Of a stretch of DNA of 64,000 nucleotides, positions 49,868 through 58,914 are shown piece by piece. The notes under the pieces were generated by a model. The model was not told the origin of the DNA and searched no databases. It was given only the letters and a program-made list of their open reading frames with translations. Source of the DNA: Olivibacter jilunii (GTDB lineage Bacteria; Bacteroidota; Bacteroidia; Sphingobacteriales; Sphingobacteriaceae); assembly GCF_900607235.1 (NCBI RefSeq), contig NZ_LR027860.1, positions 71,901 to 135,900 of the forward strand. Reading direction: 5' to 3'. Each line of letters opens with the position of its first letter. The stretch's first letter is position 1. Both the position numbers and the translations under genes were made by a program.

Positions 49868-52231
49868 ATGAAAATCGTTTTTTTCCTATTCATCACATTT
49901 TACCTTGTACAGACCAAGGCTCAACAAGTAACTCAAATTGTTAAAGGCAATGTTAGCGACGAGGCTTCTAAGCAATCATTGCAAGGTGTTACGATTCGAC
50001 TTGCTTCTAACCTTTCCAAAACCACCCTAAGTGATTCCTCTGGTAATTTCAAATTAACGGACATTCCGCTTGGCAGACAGCGATTCATTATAACCGCTGT
50101 TGGCTATGAACCTCTTTCATTAAATAACATTATTGTAACAGCAGGCAAGGAAGTGGACTTAACAATCAGTTTGCGTGAAAGTTTAATGAATTTGGACGTC
50201 GTCGAGATCACAGCTAATGAAAATAGCGGGGGACGTAAGGTTAACAACGATATGTTAAGTGTGAGCGCCAGAACTTTTAATATGGATGAGACGAAACGTT
50301 ACGCAGGTTCGTTAGGCGATCCCGCGCGAATGGCTACTAATTTTGCAGGTGTTGTTTCTACCAATGATACTCGAAATGACATCATCATCCGAGGAAACTC
50401 TCCAAATGCTATGCTATGGCAATTGGAGGGGCTTAATATACCAAATCCAAATCATTTTGGTTCTCTTAATAGCATGGGAGGCTCCGTTAGTATGCTGAAC
50501 AGCAATTTGATTGATCAATCTGATTTTATGACAGGGGCTTTTCCTGCCCAATATGGCAACGCATTATCCGGTGTGTTTGATCTAAAACTTCGCAACGGAA
50601 ATAGTGAGAAACACGAGTTTGTAACGCAGATGGGGTTCAATGGCTTTGAAGGTGGAGCAGAAGGCCCTATAGGCAACAGTAAGGGGGCGAGCTATTTGAT
50701 AAATGCCCGCTATTCCACCTTATCGCTTTTTCAGAATTTAGGTATTGAGTTTGGCACCGGCGGAGCCACTCCTGAATACATGGATTTAAACTATAAAATT
50801 AACTATCGTATCGGGAAGCATGGTAATCTTTCCTTATTTGGCATTTGGGGAAGAAGCAGCATGGATATTTTGGCAAGCGAATATGATCCCGAAGGTCAAT
50901 CCTATGGCAACGAATATAGTAACCGTTATCCCCGTTATCAGACCAGCATAAGCGGATTAAGTTATAAATACCAACTGAACAAAAAAACCGCTATCAACTT
51001 TATTCTGGGTTATAGCCGTACGAACGAGCAATTTGATCGAGATTCGGTTAATCAAGAAAACATCAACCAAACGATACCTGACTGGCATTGGCGTTTTAAA
51101 ATAAACAAATTCTCCGGCGTTCTTCACCTCCATCATAAATTCAATGCAAAGCATAGCTTGGTAGCGGGTATCACAGAGGATTTCACCAATTACACTCTTT
51201 TTAACAGGAGGATGCGACATGGAATAAGTGAAATGATACTGAACAATCGGAATGGTGACTTTGGCTTAATGCAAGCCTTTACTCAGTGGAAATTCAGAAT
51301 GACAGATCATTTTAGTATGGTCTCCGGTTTGCATTATCAGTACTTAAGCCTTTCACAAACGAATAGTTTAGAACCTAGAATCGGTGTTAAATACGAGGGC
51401 TTAGGATCCCATGTTTTTGGCTTTGCATACGGCCTACACAGTCAAATGAACAATATTCTCACCTATGCTACAGTTACGACAACGGCGGCCGGCAATCGAT
51501 ATACTAATGAATCGTTGGGATTTATACGCAGTCACCAATTTATTTTATCACATAATTGGAACATACGTTCCAATACCCACCTTAAAACAGAACTGTATTT
51601 TCAGCGGCTATTTGATGTTCCGGTCACGAAAGCTCCGAGCTCTTTTTCAACATTAAATCTTGGCGCCGAAACCATTCCTGTTTTGCGCGATAACCTGATA
51701 AATGAAGGAGTTGGAAGAAATTATGGCTTAGACATCACGCTGGAACGTCTTTTCAATAAAGGCTTTTATTACTTGCTAACCGGATCCTTTTTCAGTTCTA
51801 GGTATCAGGGAAGTGATGGCATATGGCGCAACACTGCATTTAACATGAAAAATGTTTTTAACTTATTGGGGGGTAAGGAATGGAAAGTAGGAAAACAGGA
51901 AAACATATTCGGTTTAAGCGTAAAGGTTTCTCGGGTGGGTGGACGTTATTTATCGCCGGTAGACATCGCTTCTTCTGTTATCGACGGCGAAATTCAGTAC
52001 GAGGAAACAAGGGCATATTCTTTACAGCAGCCTGCTTATTTCCGGGCAGATGTAAAAGTCTCCTATCGCAAAGAATTCACGCGGGCAACTATGGAACTCG
52101 CTCTCGACCTGCAAAATGTAACCGATAATAAGAATATTTTTCGCCAGGAGTGGAATGCTCAACAGCTTAATGTTATCAACGTCTACCAGCAAGGCTTTTT
52201 TCCCGTTCCTTTTGTGCGATTCACATTTTGA
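49868..52231 (+). CDS. TonB-dependent outer-membrane receptor with CarboxypepD_reg-like domain
   Basis: A 787-aa protein with signal peptide MKIVFFLFITFYLVQTKAQ. Residues 24-115 form a CarboxypepD_reg-like beta-sandwich (KGNVSDEASKQSLQGVTIRL). The plug domain follows at about 130-250 (DIIIRGNSPNAMLWQLEGLN, GSLNSMGGSVSML), and then a 22-strand barrel with aromatic C-terminal end (FFPVPFVRFTF, final Phe). It is shorter than SusC proteins (about 1000) and has no SusD partner, so it is a stand-alone transporter, possibly for a small ligand or metal chelate. The hairpin at its start codon and the Crp-like gene upstream may control it. Confidence 0.9.
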   Translation: MKIVFFLFITFYLVQTKAQQVTQIVKGNVSDEASKQSLQGVTIRLASNLSKTTLSDSSGNFKLTDIPLGRQRFIITAVGYEPLSLNNIIVTAGKEVDLTISLRESLMNLDVVEITANENSGGRKVNNDMLSVSARTFNMDETKRYAGSLGDPARMATNFAGVVSTNDTRNDIIIRGNSPNAMLWQLEGLNIPNPNHFGSLNSMGGSVSMLNSNLIDQSDFMTGAFPAQYGNALSGVFDLKLRNGNSEKHEFVTQMGFNGFEGGAEGPIGNSKGASYLINARYSTLSLFQNLGIEFGTGGATPEYMDLNYKINYRIGKHGNLSLFGIWGRSSMDILASEYDPEGQSYGNEYSNRYPRYQTSISGLSYKYQLNKKTAINFILGYSRTNEQFDRDSVNQENINQTIPDWHWRFKINKFSGVLHLHHKFNAKHSLVAGITEDFTNYTLFNRRMRHGISEMILNNRNGDFGLMQAFTQWKFRMTDHFSMVSGLHYQYLSLSQTNSLEPRIGVKYEGLGSHVFGFAYGLHSQMNNILTYATVTTTAAGNRYTNESLGFIRSHQFILSHNWNIRSNTHLKTELYFQRLFDVPVTKAPSSFSTLNLGAETIPVLRDNLINEGVGRNYGLDITLERLFNKGFYYLLTGSFFSSRYQGSDGIWRNTAFNMKNVFNLLGGKEWKVGKQENIFGLSVKVSRVGGRYLSPVDIASSVIDGEIQYEETRAYSLQQPAYFRADVKVSYRKEFTRATMELALDLQNVTDNKNIFRQEWNAQQLNVINVYQQGFFPVPFVRFTF

Positions 52232-52250
52232 TAATGTTATCGATGCTTTA

Positions 52251-52286
52251 CATACTGAGATAAGCATTGATACTTATCTCAGTATG
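52251..52286. repeat. Perfect 14-bp hairpin after the TonB-dependent receptor gene
   Basis: CATACTGAGATAAG (52251-52264) pairs perfectly with CTTATCTCAGTATG (52273-52286) around CATTGATA. It starts 20 bases after the receptor stop codon but is not followed by a U-tract (CTCCTTATTC follows). It could protect the mRNA 3' end or be a protein-binding palindrome. Confidence 0.55.
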
Positions 52287-52400
52287 CTCCTTATTCAAAC
52301 ATCAGCCCATGCGTTTATTCTTCATTCGTACTTCACGGCGATTGATAAATAATTTGGGCAAGCCTCAGACAATATTTATATTTAGCTTTTATTTGTCGGT

Positions 52401-53213
52401 GTGAAAAAACACGAAAGGCTTTCTACATACTATCCATTGACCCATAAAAGCCAAATCAGATGGCTTAGAATCCTCATAATCAGCATACTGTTTGGCTGTA
52501 GTGGAAAAGAGATGCCTGAAATATATGTTGATCAGCAGACAGAAGTGTATCTTCGAGATACCAACATCATAAAAAAAAGCTACTTGCAGGCCTTAAGTTT
52601 TGCCAAATCTACCGGATTAGCTGTAACAGCGCTCACCGACGAAGAATTCAAAAAGATTGGGGTTCGCCGTAACCAACTACTCATAACAGCCGACACGATA
52701 GGTGCCCGTGAAGAATCTTGGGGCTTTAGTTTTCAAGGCCCGGCAAGCAATCCAGGACAATGTATTTTTTCACTTACTTATACGGGCACTTTAAGTATAC
52801 AAACACCAAATCGTTCGGTTAAATACAATCTGGAAAACCGGAAAATGATTGATCAGGAAGCGGGAATTCCGGAAGCTTTTTTGTTACACTTCAAAGCGCT
52901 CCCAATAAAACCTTCAACCGAGGAAGAGGAGAACATACCGACAGACGTACAGCTGACAGGACGGGGTGTACTGCTTCAACAACCTTATGTCGAATGGACT
53001 TATCCCGACTCCAGTATGGAAAGAATATGGTCTAACGGGAGGGAATGGGGATTTAGCGAGCTGCCTTCGAGGAAAAATCATGCTGCCCCAGGGGCACTGG
53101 TCCTTGCTTTTGAAAAACCCACCGGTTCTCAACGCTTGGTCATGACAACGAAGGAACTGCAGATCGACAAAAAAGTTGACCGAACGCCGTTTCAATTCGA
53201 TCAACACCGGTAA
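52401..53213 (+). CDS. Hypothetical lipoprotein
   Basis: The frame begins at a GTG at 52401 and has 270 aa. A hydrophobic stretch ending in a possible lipobox (LRILIISILFGCSGKEM, Cys near residue 33) suggests a lipoprotein with a long N-region. The rest is mostly beta (ESWGFSFQGPASNPGQCIFS, then TYTGTLSIQTPNRS). No domain was recognised. It lies 170 bases after the receptor gene and 73 bases before the TPR kinase on the same strand, so it may share transcription with the latter. There is no methionine near a better start. Confidence 0.6.
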   Translation: MKKHERLSTYYPLTHKSQIRWLRILIISILFGCSGKEMPEIYVDQQTEVYLRDTNIIKKSYLQALSFAKSTGLAVTALTDEEFKKIGVRRNQLLITADTIGAREESWGFSFQGPASNPGQCIFSLTYTGTLSIQTPNRSVKYNLENRKMIDQEAGIPEAFLLHFKALPIKPSTEEEENIPTDVQLTGRGVLLQQPYVEWTYPDSSMERIWSNGREWGFSELPSRKNHAAPGALVLAFEKPTGSQRLVMTTKELQIDKKVDRTPFQFDQHR

Positions 53214-53285
53214 TCCAAAACATCTTTGCTTCAAAACCCCCGGAAACGGGGATTGACAACCTTTGAATCTTACGTATCTTTGATC

Positions 53286-55400
53286 ATGCAACGCATTTCC
53301 CGCACGATTACCATCTCAAACCGTATCCTTTATCGAATACCTAGTAAGCTATTATTTATCAGCATCAACACAGGCTTACATTTATTTCAACATGTGCGGT
53401 TCACCTTTACTTTATGTTTATTGCTTTCAATAGCATTCAATACTTCTTATGCCCATTTATCGGAAGACTCTTTACGATTGGTTTTAGACCGAAAAGAGCT
53501 ATCTAGCCAAGATCGATTAGAAACAATGGCTAGGTTAGCTGAATTTTTATATTATAGAAGAGATCCCAGATTAGCCTTCGAGTTACTAGATAAAGCACTA
53601 AAATTATCAAAACGGCTTGATAATATTGATCAAACCACGAGCTTATACGCGCTTCTTGCCATGCAGCATAGCAACGATGGAAATATACAGCTCGCCTTGT
53701 CAAGTTTAGATAGCGCCCAATTTTATGCAAAAAAATCAGCGAACAAACGGAGCAAAGCCTTAGTCCAGCTCTCCAAAGGGACAATTCAGCTTGCGCAAAA
53801 TGAGCCGCATGAAGCCATTGCCAGTTTATTGCTTGCTGCCAAAGACTTCGACGGGGATCATGATTATTCCTATGAAAGCAACCTTTATACAACAATTTCC
53901 ACCATTTATGGCCAATGGTCTGATCTTCCCAATCAAGACAAATACGCGCGAATAGCGCGTTATAGCGCTGAAAGGAGTAAAGATCTCGATAAGTTAATTG
54001 CTGCGTATCGATGTACAGCCAATAACTTTATGGCGCACTATGAAGCCAACACGATCCGAAAACAATTGTTGGACTCTGCGCTTGTACGAAATAAAGCGGC
54101 TTTCTCTTTGGCAAAAAAGAACAAAGATCGTATTATTCATGTTACTGAAATTGCCGCATTAGCCAAAAATATTGCCGCTATTTACGAGCAATATTTTCCG
54201 GAAAGTTCACACGATTCTGCTCGTTATTACCTGGAAATCGCTATTGAAGAAGCTCAATTCAGCAAAGAAAACACAGTGCTTGCAGACAGCTACGTCATGC
54301 TAGCGAAACAACAAATTGAAAAAGGCAATTTGACTGAGGCCGAGATGCTGGTGGGAAACGCAATAATGGCACTTCATCGAGACCCTACTGTTAATAATGA
54401 AATTGAAGCAAAAATTTTCTACTGCCTTGCCGTTATGAAGGAAAAGCAAGAAGATTTAAATGGCGCTCTTCGCAATTACAAACTTTATGTAGATGCCTAC
54501 ACTACATTATTCAATACGGAAAAAATGAGCTTGGGTAAACGTTTAGACGCTCAATATGAGGCAGGAAAAAAAGAAAAGGCACTCCTGGTATTACAGCAGC
54601 AAGTTCAATTTAACCAGAAGCTGAATCGCATTTACATCGCATTCAGTCTGACAAGCTTTTTAACGCTCCTTTTTCTTTTTTATGCCTATAAGCAGCGGGT
54701 GAAGGCCATGAAGCAACAGGATAAATTGCACCAAATGGAAGTAAATAAAATCAGGCAGGAACATCGCATTTCCCTTTTATCCGCCATGCTCGATGGCCAG
54801 GAGCAAGAACGGAGCAGGTTAGCACGTGATTTACATGATGGTTTAGGCGGATTATTATCAGGAGTAAAAATAGAATTGGCAGGTTTCATGCAACTTTTAA
54901 AAAACGATAGTCAACAACAGCTAATGAATAGAACTTTACAGCATTTGGACGGAGCGATTGGAGAGCTCAGACGAATTGCTCACAGTATGATGCCTGAGAT
55001 ACTCATGCGTTACGGACTGGGAGAAGCCATACGTGAATATTGCCAAAAATTGAAATCTTCCGGTATTAACATCCAGTGTCAAATCTATCACTACACCAAT
55101 AAAATGGAAGCCTCCAGGCAATTGGTACTGTACAGAATCATGCAAGAACTGGTAAATAACGCAGTAAAGCATGCACATTCATCTCTTATCCTGGTTCAAC
55201 TACAGCAGATCGAGCAGTCTGTAACACTTATTGTGGAAGATGATGGAAACGGCTTCGATGTGAAAGCTTTATTAGCAGCCGGTAAGGGAGCGGGTTTAAC
55301 AAATATAGAATCCAGGGTTGAATTTCTGAATGGAACGATGGATTTCCATTCAGAAATAGGAGCTGGTACAACGGTTACCATTGAATGTAACGAAGTATAA
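53286..55400 (+). CDS. TPR-containing HisKA_3 sensor histidine kinase
   Basis: From 53286 (MQRISRTITISN) the protein is 704 aa. An N-terminal hydrophobic segment (FTFTLCLLLSIAFNTSYA) acts as a signal anchor. Tetratricopeptide repeats cover about 60-410 (LAFELLDKALKLSKRLD, NLTEAEMLVGNAIMALHR, then LNGALRNYKLYVDAYTTL). A transmembrane helix at about 460-478 (IYIAFSLTSFLTLLFLFY) is followed by the kinase, with the H-box EQERSRLARDLHDGLGGLL, NNAVKHAHS and EDDGNGFD. Periplasmic TPRs would sense a protein or peptide. No NarL-type response regulator gene is adjacent. Confidence 0.88.
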   Translation: MQRISRTITISNRILYRIPSKLLFISINTGLHLFQHVRFTFTLCLLLSIAFNTSYAHLSEDSLRLVLDRKELSSQDRLETMARLAEFLYYRRDPRLAFELLDKALKLSKRLDNIDQTTSLYALLAMQHSNDGNIQLALSSLDSAQFYAKKSANKRSKALVQLSKGTIQLAQNEPHEAIASLLLAAKDFDGDHDYSYESNLYTTISTIYGQWSDLPNQDKYARIARYSAERSKDLDKLIAAYRCTANNFMAHYEANTIRKQLLDSALVRNKAAFSLAKKNKDRIIHVTEIAALAKNIAAIYEQYFPESSHDSARYYLEIAIEEAQFSKENTVLADSYVMLAKQQIEKGNLTEAEMLVGNAIMALHRDPTVNNEIEAKIFYCLAVMKEKQEDLNGALRNYKLYVDAYTTLFNTEKMSLGKRLDAQYEAGKKEKALLVLQQQVQFNQKLNRIYIAFSLTSFLTLLFLFYAYKQRVKAMKQQDKLHQMEVNKIRQEHRISLLSAMLDGQEQERSRLARDLHDGLGGLLSGVKIELAGFMQLLKNDSQQQLMNRTLQHLDGAIGELRRIAHSMMPEILMRYGLGEAIREYCQKLKSSGINIQCQIYHYTNKMEASRQLVLYRIMQELVNNAVKHAHSSLILVQLQQIEQSVTLIVEDDGNGFDVKALLAAGKGAGLTNIESRVEFLNGTMDFHSEIGAGTTVTIECNEV

Positions 55401-55414
55401 GGACATTAAACAAT

Positions 55415-56047
55415 TTAGTCGTTACCGGTAAAACCATATTGCCGCCATACATCTTCCGGGACTCCATCCCACGGCCCGGGGCGGTTACCGACATAACCAA
55501 TATCCTTCACCCCAATTTCACTGGTAAAAAAACCGGAAGCGGTGAGATTTCGCATTAAACTAAAAAAAGCCACCCCCTGCTGCATTTCGGGTCTTGCCTT
55601 CAGCGGATAGGCTATTTCATCTATCAGCGTTAGCTGATCCCTTTCACTGCATTCAACAAAAGGCTTATTAAAACGCTTTAAACACTGTACGTCCAGCCAT
55701 TTTAAACCTCCCCGCATGGGTAATTTGTAGTCAGGAATGTCTTTTACCATGAACTCGATAAAAGCCGGTACGCCGGCCTTTGAAGCACTTTCCGAAAAAT
55801 CGTCTTTAGGGATAATAATATCTGCAAGCACCGTAATAGAGGCCATTTCGTGTTCCGAAAAAAAACGCTCCTTATTTAGTTCCGTATTACGGGCATGTTC
55901 GAATTCCTGCACACCAGGTAATTTACCTGAATTTTGTACAGACTCTTCCACCGTTTTGTTAGCATCTCCTTGTCTACATGATTCTAACAAAAGGCCTGTA
56001 CCCACCGTAGTAAGCCCTATCGCTTTAATCGACTCTCTCCTGTTCAT
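55415..56047 (-). CDS. Gluconate 2-dehydrogenase subunit 3-like protein
   Basis: A 210-aa exported protein. The start MNRRESIKAIGLTTVGTGLL carries a Tat-like RR-x-S pattern and a possible lipobox ending in LLLESC. The mature part (FFSEHEMASITVLADIIIPK, then GVKDIGYVGNRPGPWDGVPE) is the Gluconate_2-dh3 family. It is 5 bases after the GMC oxidoreductase gene and is its small subunit. Together they form a periplasmic, membrane-attached sugar or alcohol dehydrogenase. The cytochrome c subunit seen in related complexes is not present here. Confidence 0.88.
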   Translation of the reverse strand: MNRRESIKAIGLTTVGTGLLLESCRQGDANKTVEESVQNSGKLPGVQEFEHARNTELNKERFFSEHEMASITVLADIIIPKDDFSESASKAGVPAFIEFMVKDIPDYKLPMRGGLKWLDVQCLKRFNKPFVECSERDQLTLIDEIAYPLKARPEMQQGVAFFSLMRNLTASGFFTSEIGVKDIGYVGNRPGPWDGVPEDVWRQYGFTGND

Positions 56048-56052
56048 TGTCG

Positions 56053-57789
56053 TTAAATATTAAGTTTACTTCTTTGTTCTAAAATATGTTCTGCCGTTCG
56101 CATAGACAGTGCCAAAATCGTCCAGGTAAGATTTTTATCTCCCTGTTGTACAAAAGGTGCGGCATCTACTACAAATAAATTTTTGCAATCATGTGATTGG
56201 CACCATTTATTTAACACCGATTTCTTTGGATCGTCACCCATACGAACCGTACCTCCTTCATGAATGATTTTTCCCGGCGCTTCTAAACCATAAGATGTAT
56301 CTGCGCCATAGGTAGGAGATGTTATGATCGCACCCATTTCGTGCATAATAGATTGGAAAGTTTCCTGCATGTGCTTGGCCTGAGCCACTTCTTCCCTACC
56401 CCATTTATAATGGAACCTTAATACCGGAATGCCGAACTTATCCACTTTATTCGGATCGATTTCGCAGTAATTATCTTTATGTGCTAAGGCAGTACCTCGT
56501 CCTGCCATTCCTACATTTGCACCATAAAAGCGCCTATAATCATTCTTTAATGAAACACCATAACCACCTTGTTCCTTCGTTTTACCATGTTTATCAGGTA
56601 CCTTTCCATTCACCGACGGAACCCAATCCAGAAAACCATAAGAAGGCATGTGTAAGCCGCCGCCATACTCTATGTGATACCCACGCGGAAAGTCCAATTT
56701 TTTGTTATCGAGCCACCATGGTGAATAAATATGTACACTGCCTGTTCCGTCTTCATTATAGCGCTTTCTCTCCATTAATTCCGGAATAAAGCCCGACATG
56801 CTTGAACCTGTCGAATCATGTAAATACCTTCCTACTAATCCGCTGCTATTACCCAGTCCGCCGGGATGAGCCTTCGATTTTGAATTCAGTAAAAGCCGGG
56901 CAGACTCACAAGCACTGGCGCCTAATATCACCAATTTACCCCGTACGCTATATTCTTTCAAATCTACCGTATTCACATAAGAGACACCGGTAGCCAAACC
57001 CTCGTCATTGGTGAGTACTTCACGTACCATCGCGTTATCGATCACCTTCAAATTATTGGTTTTCATTGCCGGAATTACCAAACAGGAAGACGAAGAGAAA
57101 TCGCCATAAACTTTACAGCTACGCCCACATTGTCCGCAATAAAAACATGTTCCACGCCCCTTCATCCCGGGAAGCGCCTCCGTCAATACGGAGCCTCTGC
57201 CTGGAATAACAGTGACACCGGCTTTTTTTGCGCCTCGTTTAATAAACAACTCATTTAAACGGGGTTTTGGTGGTTTCAGAAAAATACCATCGGGTTCATT
57301 TGGTAGCCCTTCAACTGTACCATAAATACCAATCAGTCGATCCACTTTATCATAAAACGGCTTTACCTCCTCGTAAGTAATGGGCCATTCGTCAGTCACA
57401 CCGTCGGTAGGCTTGAAATCAGCTGGTCCCATTCGAAGAGAGATACGTCCCCAATGGTTTGTTCTTCCACCAAGCATACGCGCCCTAAACCATTGGAAAT
57501 CAGTTCCGTCAACCGTAGAGTACGGTTCACCTTCCAGCTGCCATCCTCCGTAAGCGGCGTCAAAGTCGCCAAAGGGCCTTACCGTGGATGCGCCGCGTCT
57601 AGGTGATTCCCACGGCCATCTAAGTTGCAAAGCATCTTTAGCTGGGTCAAAAAAGGGACCCGCCTCCAACATTAAAACTTTAAGTCCCGCATTCGCTAGA
57701 ACGTATCCCGCCATGCCCCCGCCGGCGCCGGAGCCAACTACAATTGCATCATACACTTGGTCCTGCTCCTGAATTTCAAAATGTTTCAT
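56053..57789 (-). CDS. GMC-family FAD-dependent oxidoreductase
   Basis: A 578-aa flavoprotein. It has the FAD Rossmann motif (AIVVGSGAGGGMAGYVLANA), the GMC middle WGRISLRMGPADF, a four-cysteine segment (CFYCGQCGRSC) as found in Bacteroidota gluconate dehydrogenase-type large subunits, and the end HEGGTVRMGDDPKKSVLNKW with the catalytic His region (DAAPFVQQGDKNLTWTILAL). It oxidises a sugar or alcohol, passing electrons to a quinone or cytochrome. It has no signal peptide of its own and is probably co-exported with the Tat-type small subunit at 55415-56047. Confidence 0.9.
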   Translation of the reverse strand: MKHFEIQEQDQVYDAIVVGSGAGGGMAGYVLANAGLKVLMLEAGPFFDPAKDALQLRWPWESPRRGASTVRPFGDFDAAYGGWQLEGEPYSTVDGTDFQWFRARMLGGRTNHWGRISLRMGPADFKPTDGVTDEWPITYEEVKPFYDKVDRLIGIYGTVEGLPNEPDGIFLKPPKPRLNELFIKRGAKKAGVTVIPGRGSVLTEALPGMKGRGTCFYCGQCGRSCKVYGDFSSSSCLVIPAMKTNNLKVIDNAMVREVLTNDEGLATGVSYVNTVDLKEYSVRGKLVILGASACESARLLLNSKSKAHPGGLGNSSGLVGRYLHDSTGSSMSGFIPELMERKRYNEDGTGSVHIYSPWWLDNKKLDFPRGYHIEYGGGLHMPSYGFLDWVPSVNGKVPDKHGKTKEQGGYGVSLKNDYRRFYGANVGMAGRGTALAHKDNYCEIDPNKVDKFGIPVLRFHYKWGREEVAQAKHMQETFQSIMHEMGAIITSPTYGADTSYGLEAPGKIIHEGGTVRMGDDPKKSVLNKWCQSHDCKNLFVVDAAPFVQQGDKNLTWTILALSMRTAEHILEQRSKLNI

Positions 57790-58024
57790 TAAACGTAGTT
57801 TAGTTTATCGTTAATGCCTTCAACGAAACGCACACAAAAGTTTTATTCTGATTTATATATATTCCGTATTAGACATGTTGGTTGTTAGCCCCTAAAGATA
57901 GATGATTATTTTGGAAATTCTATAAACATGCAATAAAAAAAATGCATTTTTAGCCATGCTAATATGTTTTAGGTGATCATGATTAGCAAGCGTTTTGTCA
58001 CAAACGTCACAACGCGTCTATTGG

Positions 58025-58049
58025 AAAGCTTGTATCTACAAGCTTTTTT
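58025..58049 (+). terminator. Strong hairpin with U-tract before the small-RNA candidate
   Basis: AAAGCTTGTA (58025-58034) and TACAAGCTTT (58037-58046) are reverse complements around TC, followed by a T-run. It is a terminator-like structure on the + strand with no gene before it. It also overlaps the -33 box of the promoter at 58030-58060. Confidence 0.5.
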
Positions 58050-58060
58050 AGCTAGCTTTG
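58030..58060 (+). promoter_or_regulatory. Promoter of the small-RNA candidate
   Basis: TTG at 58030-58032 and TAGCTTTG at 58053-58060, spaced by 20 bases, match the Bacteroidota promoter consensus without a mismatch. The next + strand gene is 4 kb away, so the promoter points to a non-coding transcript. Confidence 0.5.
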
Positions 58061-58065
58061 TGTTG

Positions 58066-58151
58066 GGTTTAGTTACAAAAGAGATTGGTGCAACGCCAAA
58101 TTGATAGCCAACTCGTTAAATCCTAAGGGAATGGTTTCCGTTCCCTTTTTT
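58066..58151 (+). ncRNA. Candidate small RNA, about 85 nt
   Basis: A consensus promoter (58030-58060) is followed, about 85 bases after the expected start, by an intrinsic terminator: AAGGGAA (58125-58131) / TTCCCTT (58141-58147) plus T-run. The transcript has no open frame of note. It ends 2 bases before the stop codon of the convergent pstB, so it lies tail-to-tail with the phosphate operon. The terminator has no U-tract on the minus strand and so is not the pstB terminator. Function unknown. Confidence 0.4.
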
Positions 58152-58152
58152 G

Positions 58153-58914
58153 TTAGCTTATAAAACCTTTTACATAATCTTTAGTCAATGCTTCTTTTGG
58201 GTTCAACAGCACTTCTTCGGTTGGCCCGAATTCGATAATTTCCCCCATATATACGAAGACAATAAAGTCGGACACCCTTCTGGCCTGACGTAAAATATGA
58301 GTAACAAGTACGATGGTATAGTTTTCTTTCAGCTTGATGAGTAAATCCTCGATTGTCTTCGTAGAAATTGGATCGAGTGCAGAGGTTGATTCATCCCCCA
58401 AAATAATCTCCGGTTCAACAGCAAGTCCCCTAGCGAGGCATAATCGTTGTTGTTGCCCAATAGACAGAGCACTGGCAGACGTATGGAGACGATGCTTCAC
58501 TTCTTCCCAAAGTCCAACTGCTTGTAGGTAATGTTCCACTAAGACATTCAACTCTTTCTTATTTTTTAAACCATGTATACGTGGGCCATAGGCGATATTA
58601 TCATAAATTGACATCGGTAATGGAAATGGCCTTTGCGCGAGTAGTCCCATTTTTTTTCGTATGTGGGTAACTTCCGTTTTTGGTCCGTAAATATCTTCTC
58701 CGTCCACTAACACACTTCCGCTTATATTTACTTCCGGGATATCGTCCAGCAACCGATTAAGGCTTTTCAATAAGGTTGTTTTGCCGCAACCTGAAGGGCC
58801 TATGATAGAGGTGACGCTTTTATCAGGAATATTTATGTTGATGTTTTTTAACAAGTGATTACCACTGATGTGTACATTTAAATCTTTTACACTGATATGA
58901 GGGGTTTGCGTCAT
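58153..58914 (-). CDS. pstB: Phosphate ABC transporter ATP-binding protein
   Basis: A 253-aa ATPase of the PstB type. Walker A is GPSGCGKTTLLK (about 38-49), the Q-loop region LLAQRPFPLPMSIYDNIAYG is followed by the signature ALSIGQQQRLCLARGLA, and Walker B is IILGDESTSALDP. The usual DEP is DES here, a small departure from the family. It powers high-affinity phosphate import with PstA/PstC. It overlaps pstA by four bases and is the last gene of the operon; phoU, which normally follows pstB, is absent. Confidence 0.95.
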   Translation of the reverse strand: MTQTPHISVKDLNVHISGNHLLKNININIPDKSVTSIIGPSGCGKTTLLKSLNRLLDDIPEVNISGSVLVDGEDIYGPKTEVTHIRKKMGLLAQRPFPLPMSIYDNIAYGPRIHGLKNKKELNVLVEHYLQAVGLWEEVKHRLHTSASALSIGQQQRLCLARGLAVEPEIILGDESTSALDPISTKTIEDLLIKLKENYTIVLVTHILRQARRVSDFIVFVYMGEIIEFGPTEEVLLNPKEALTKDYVKGFIS

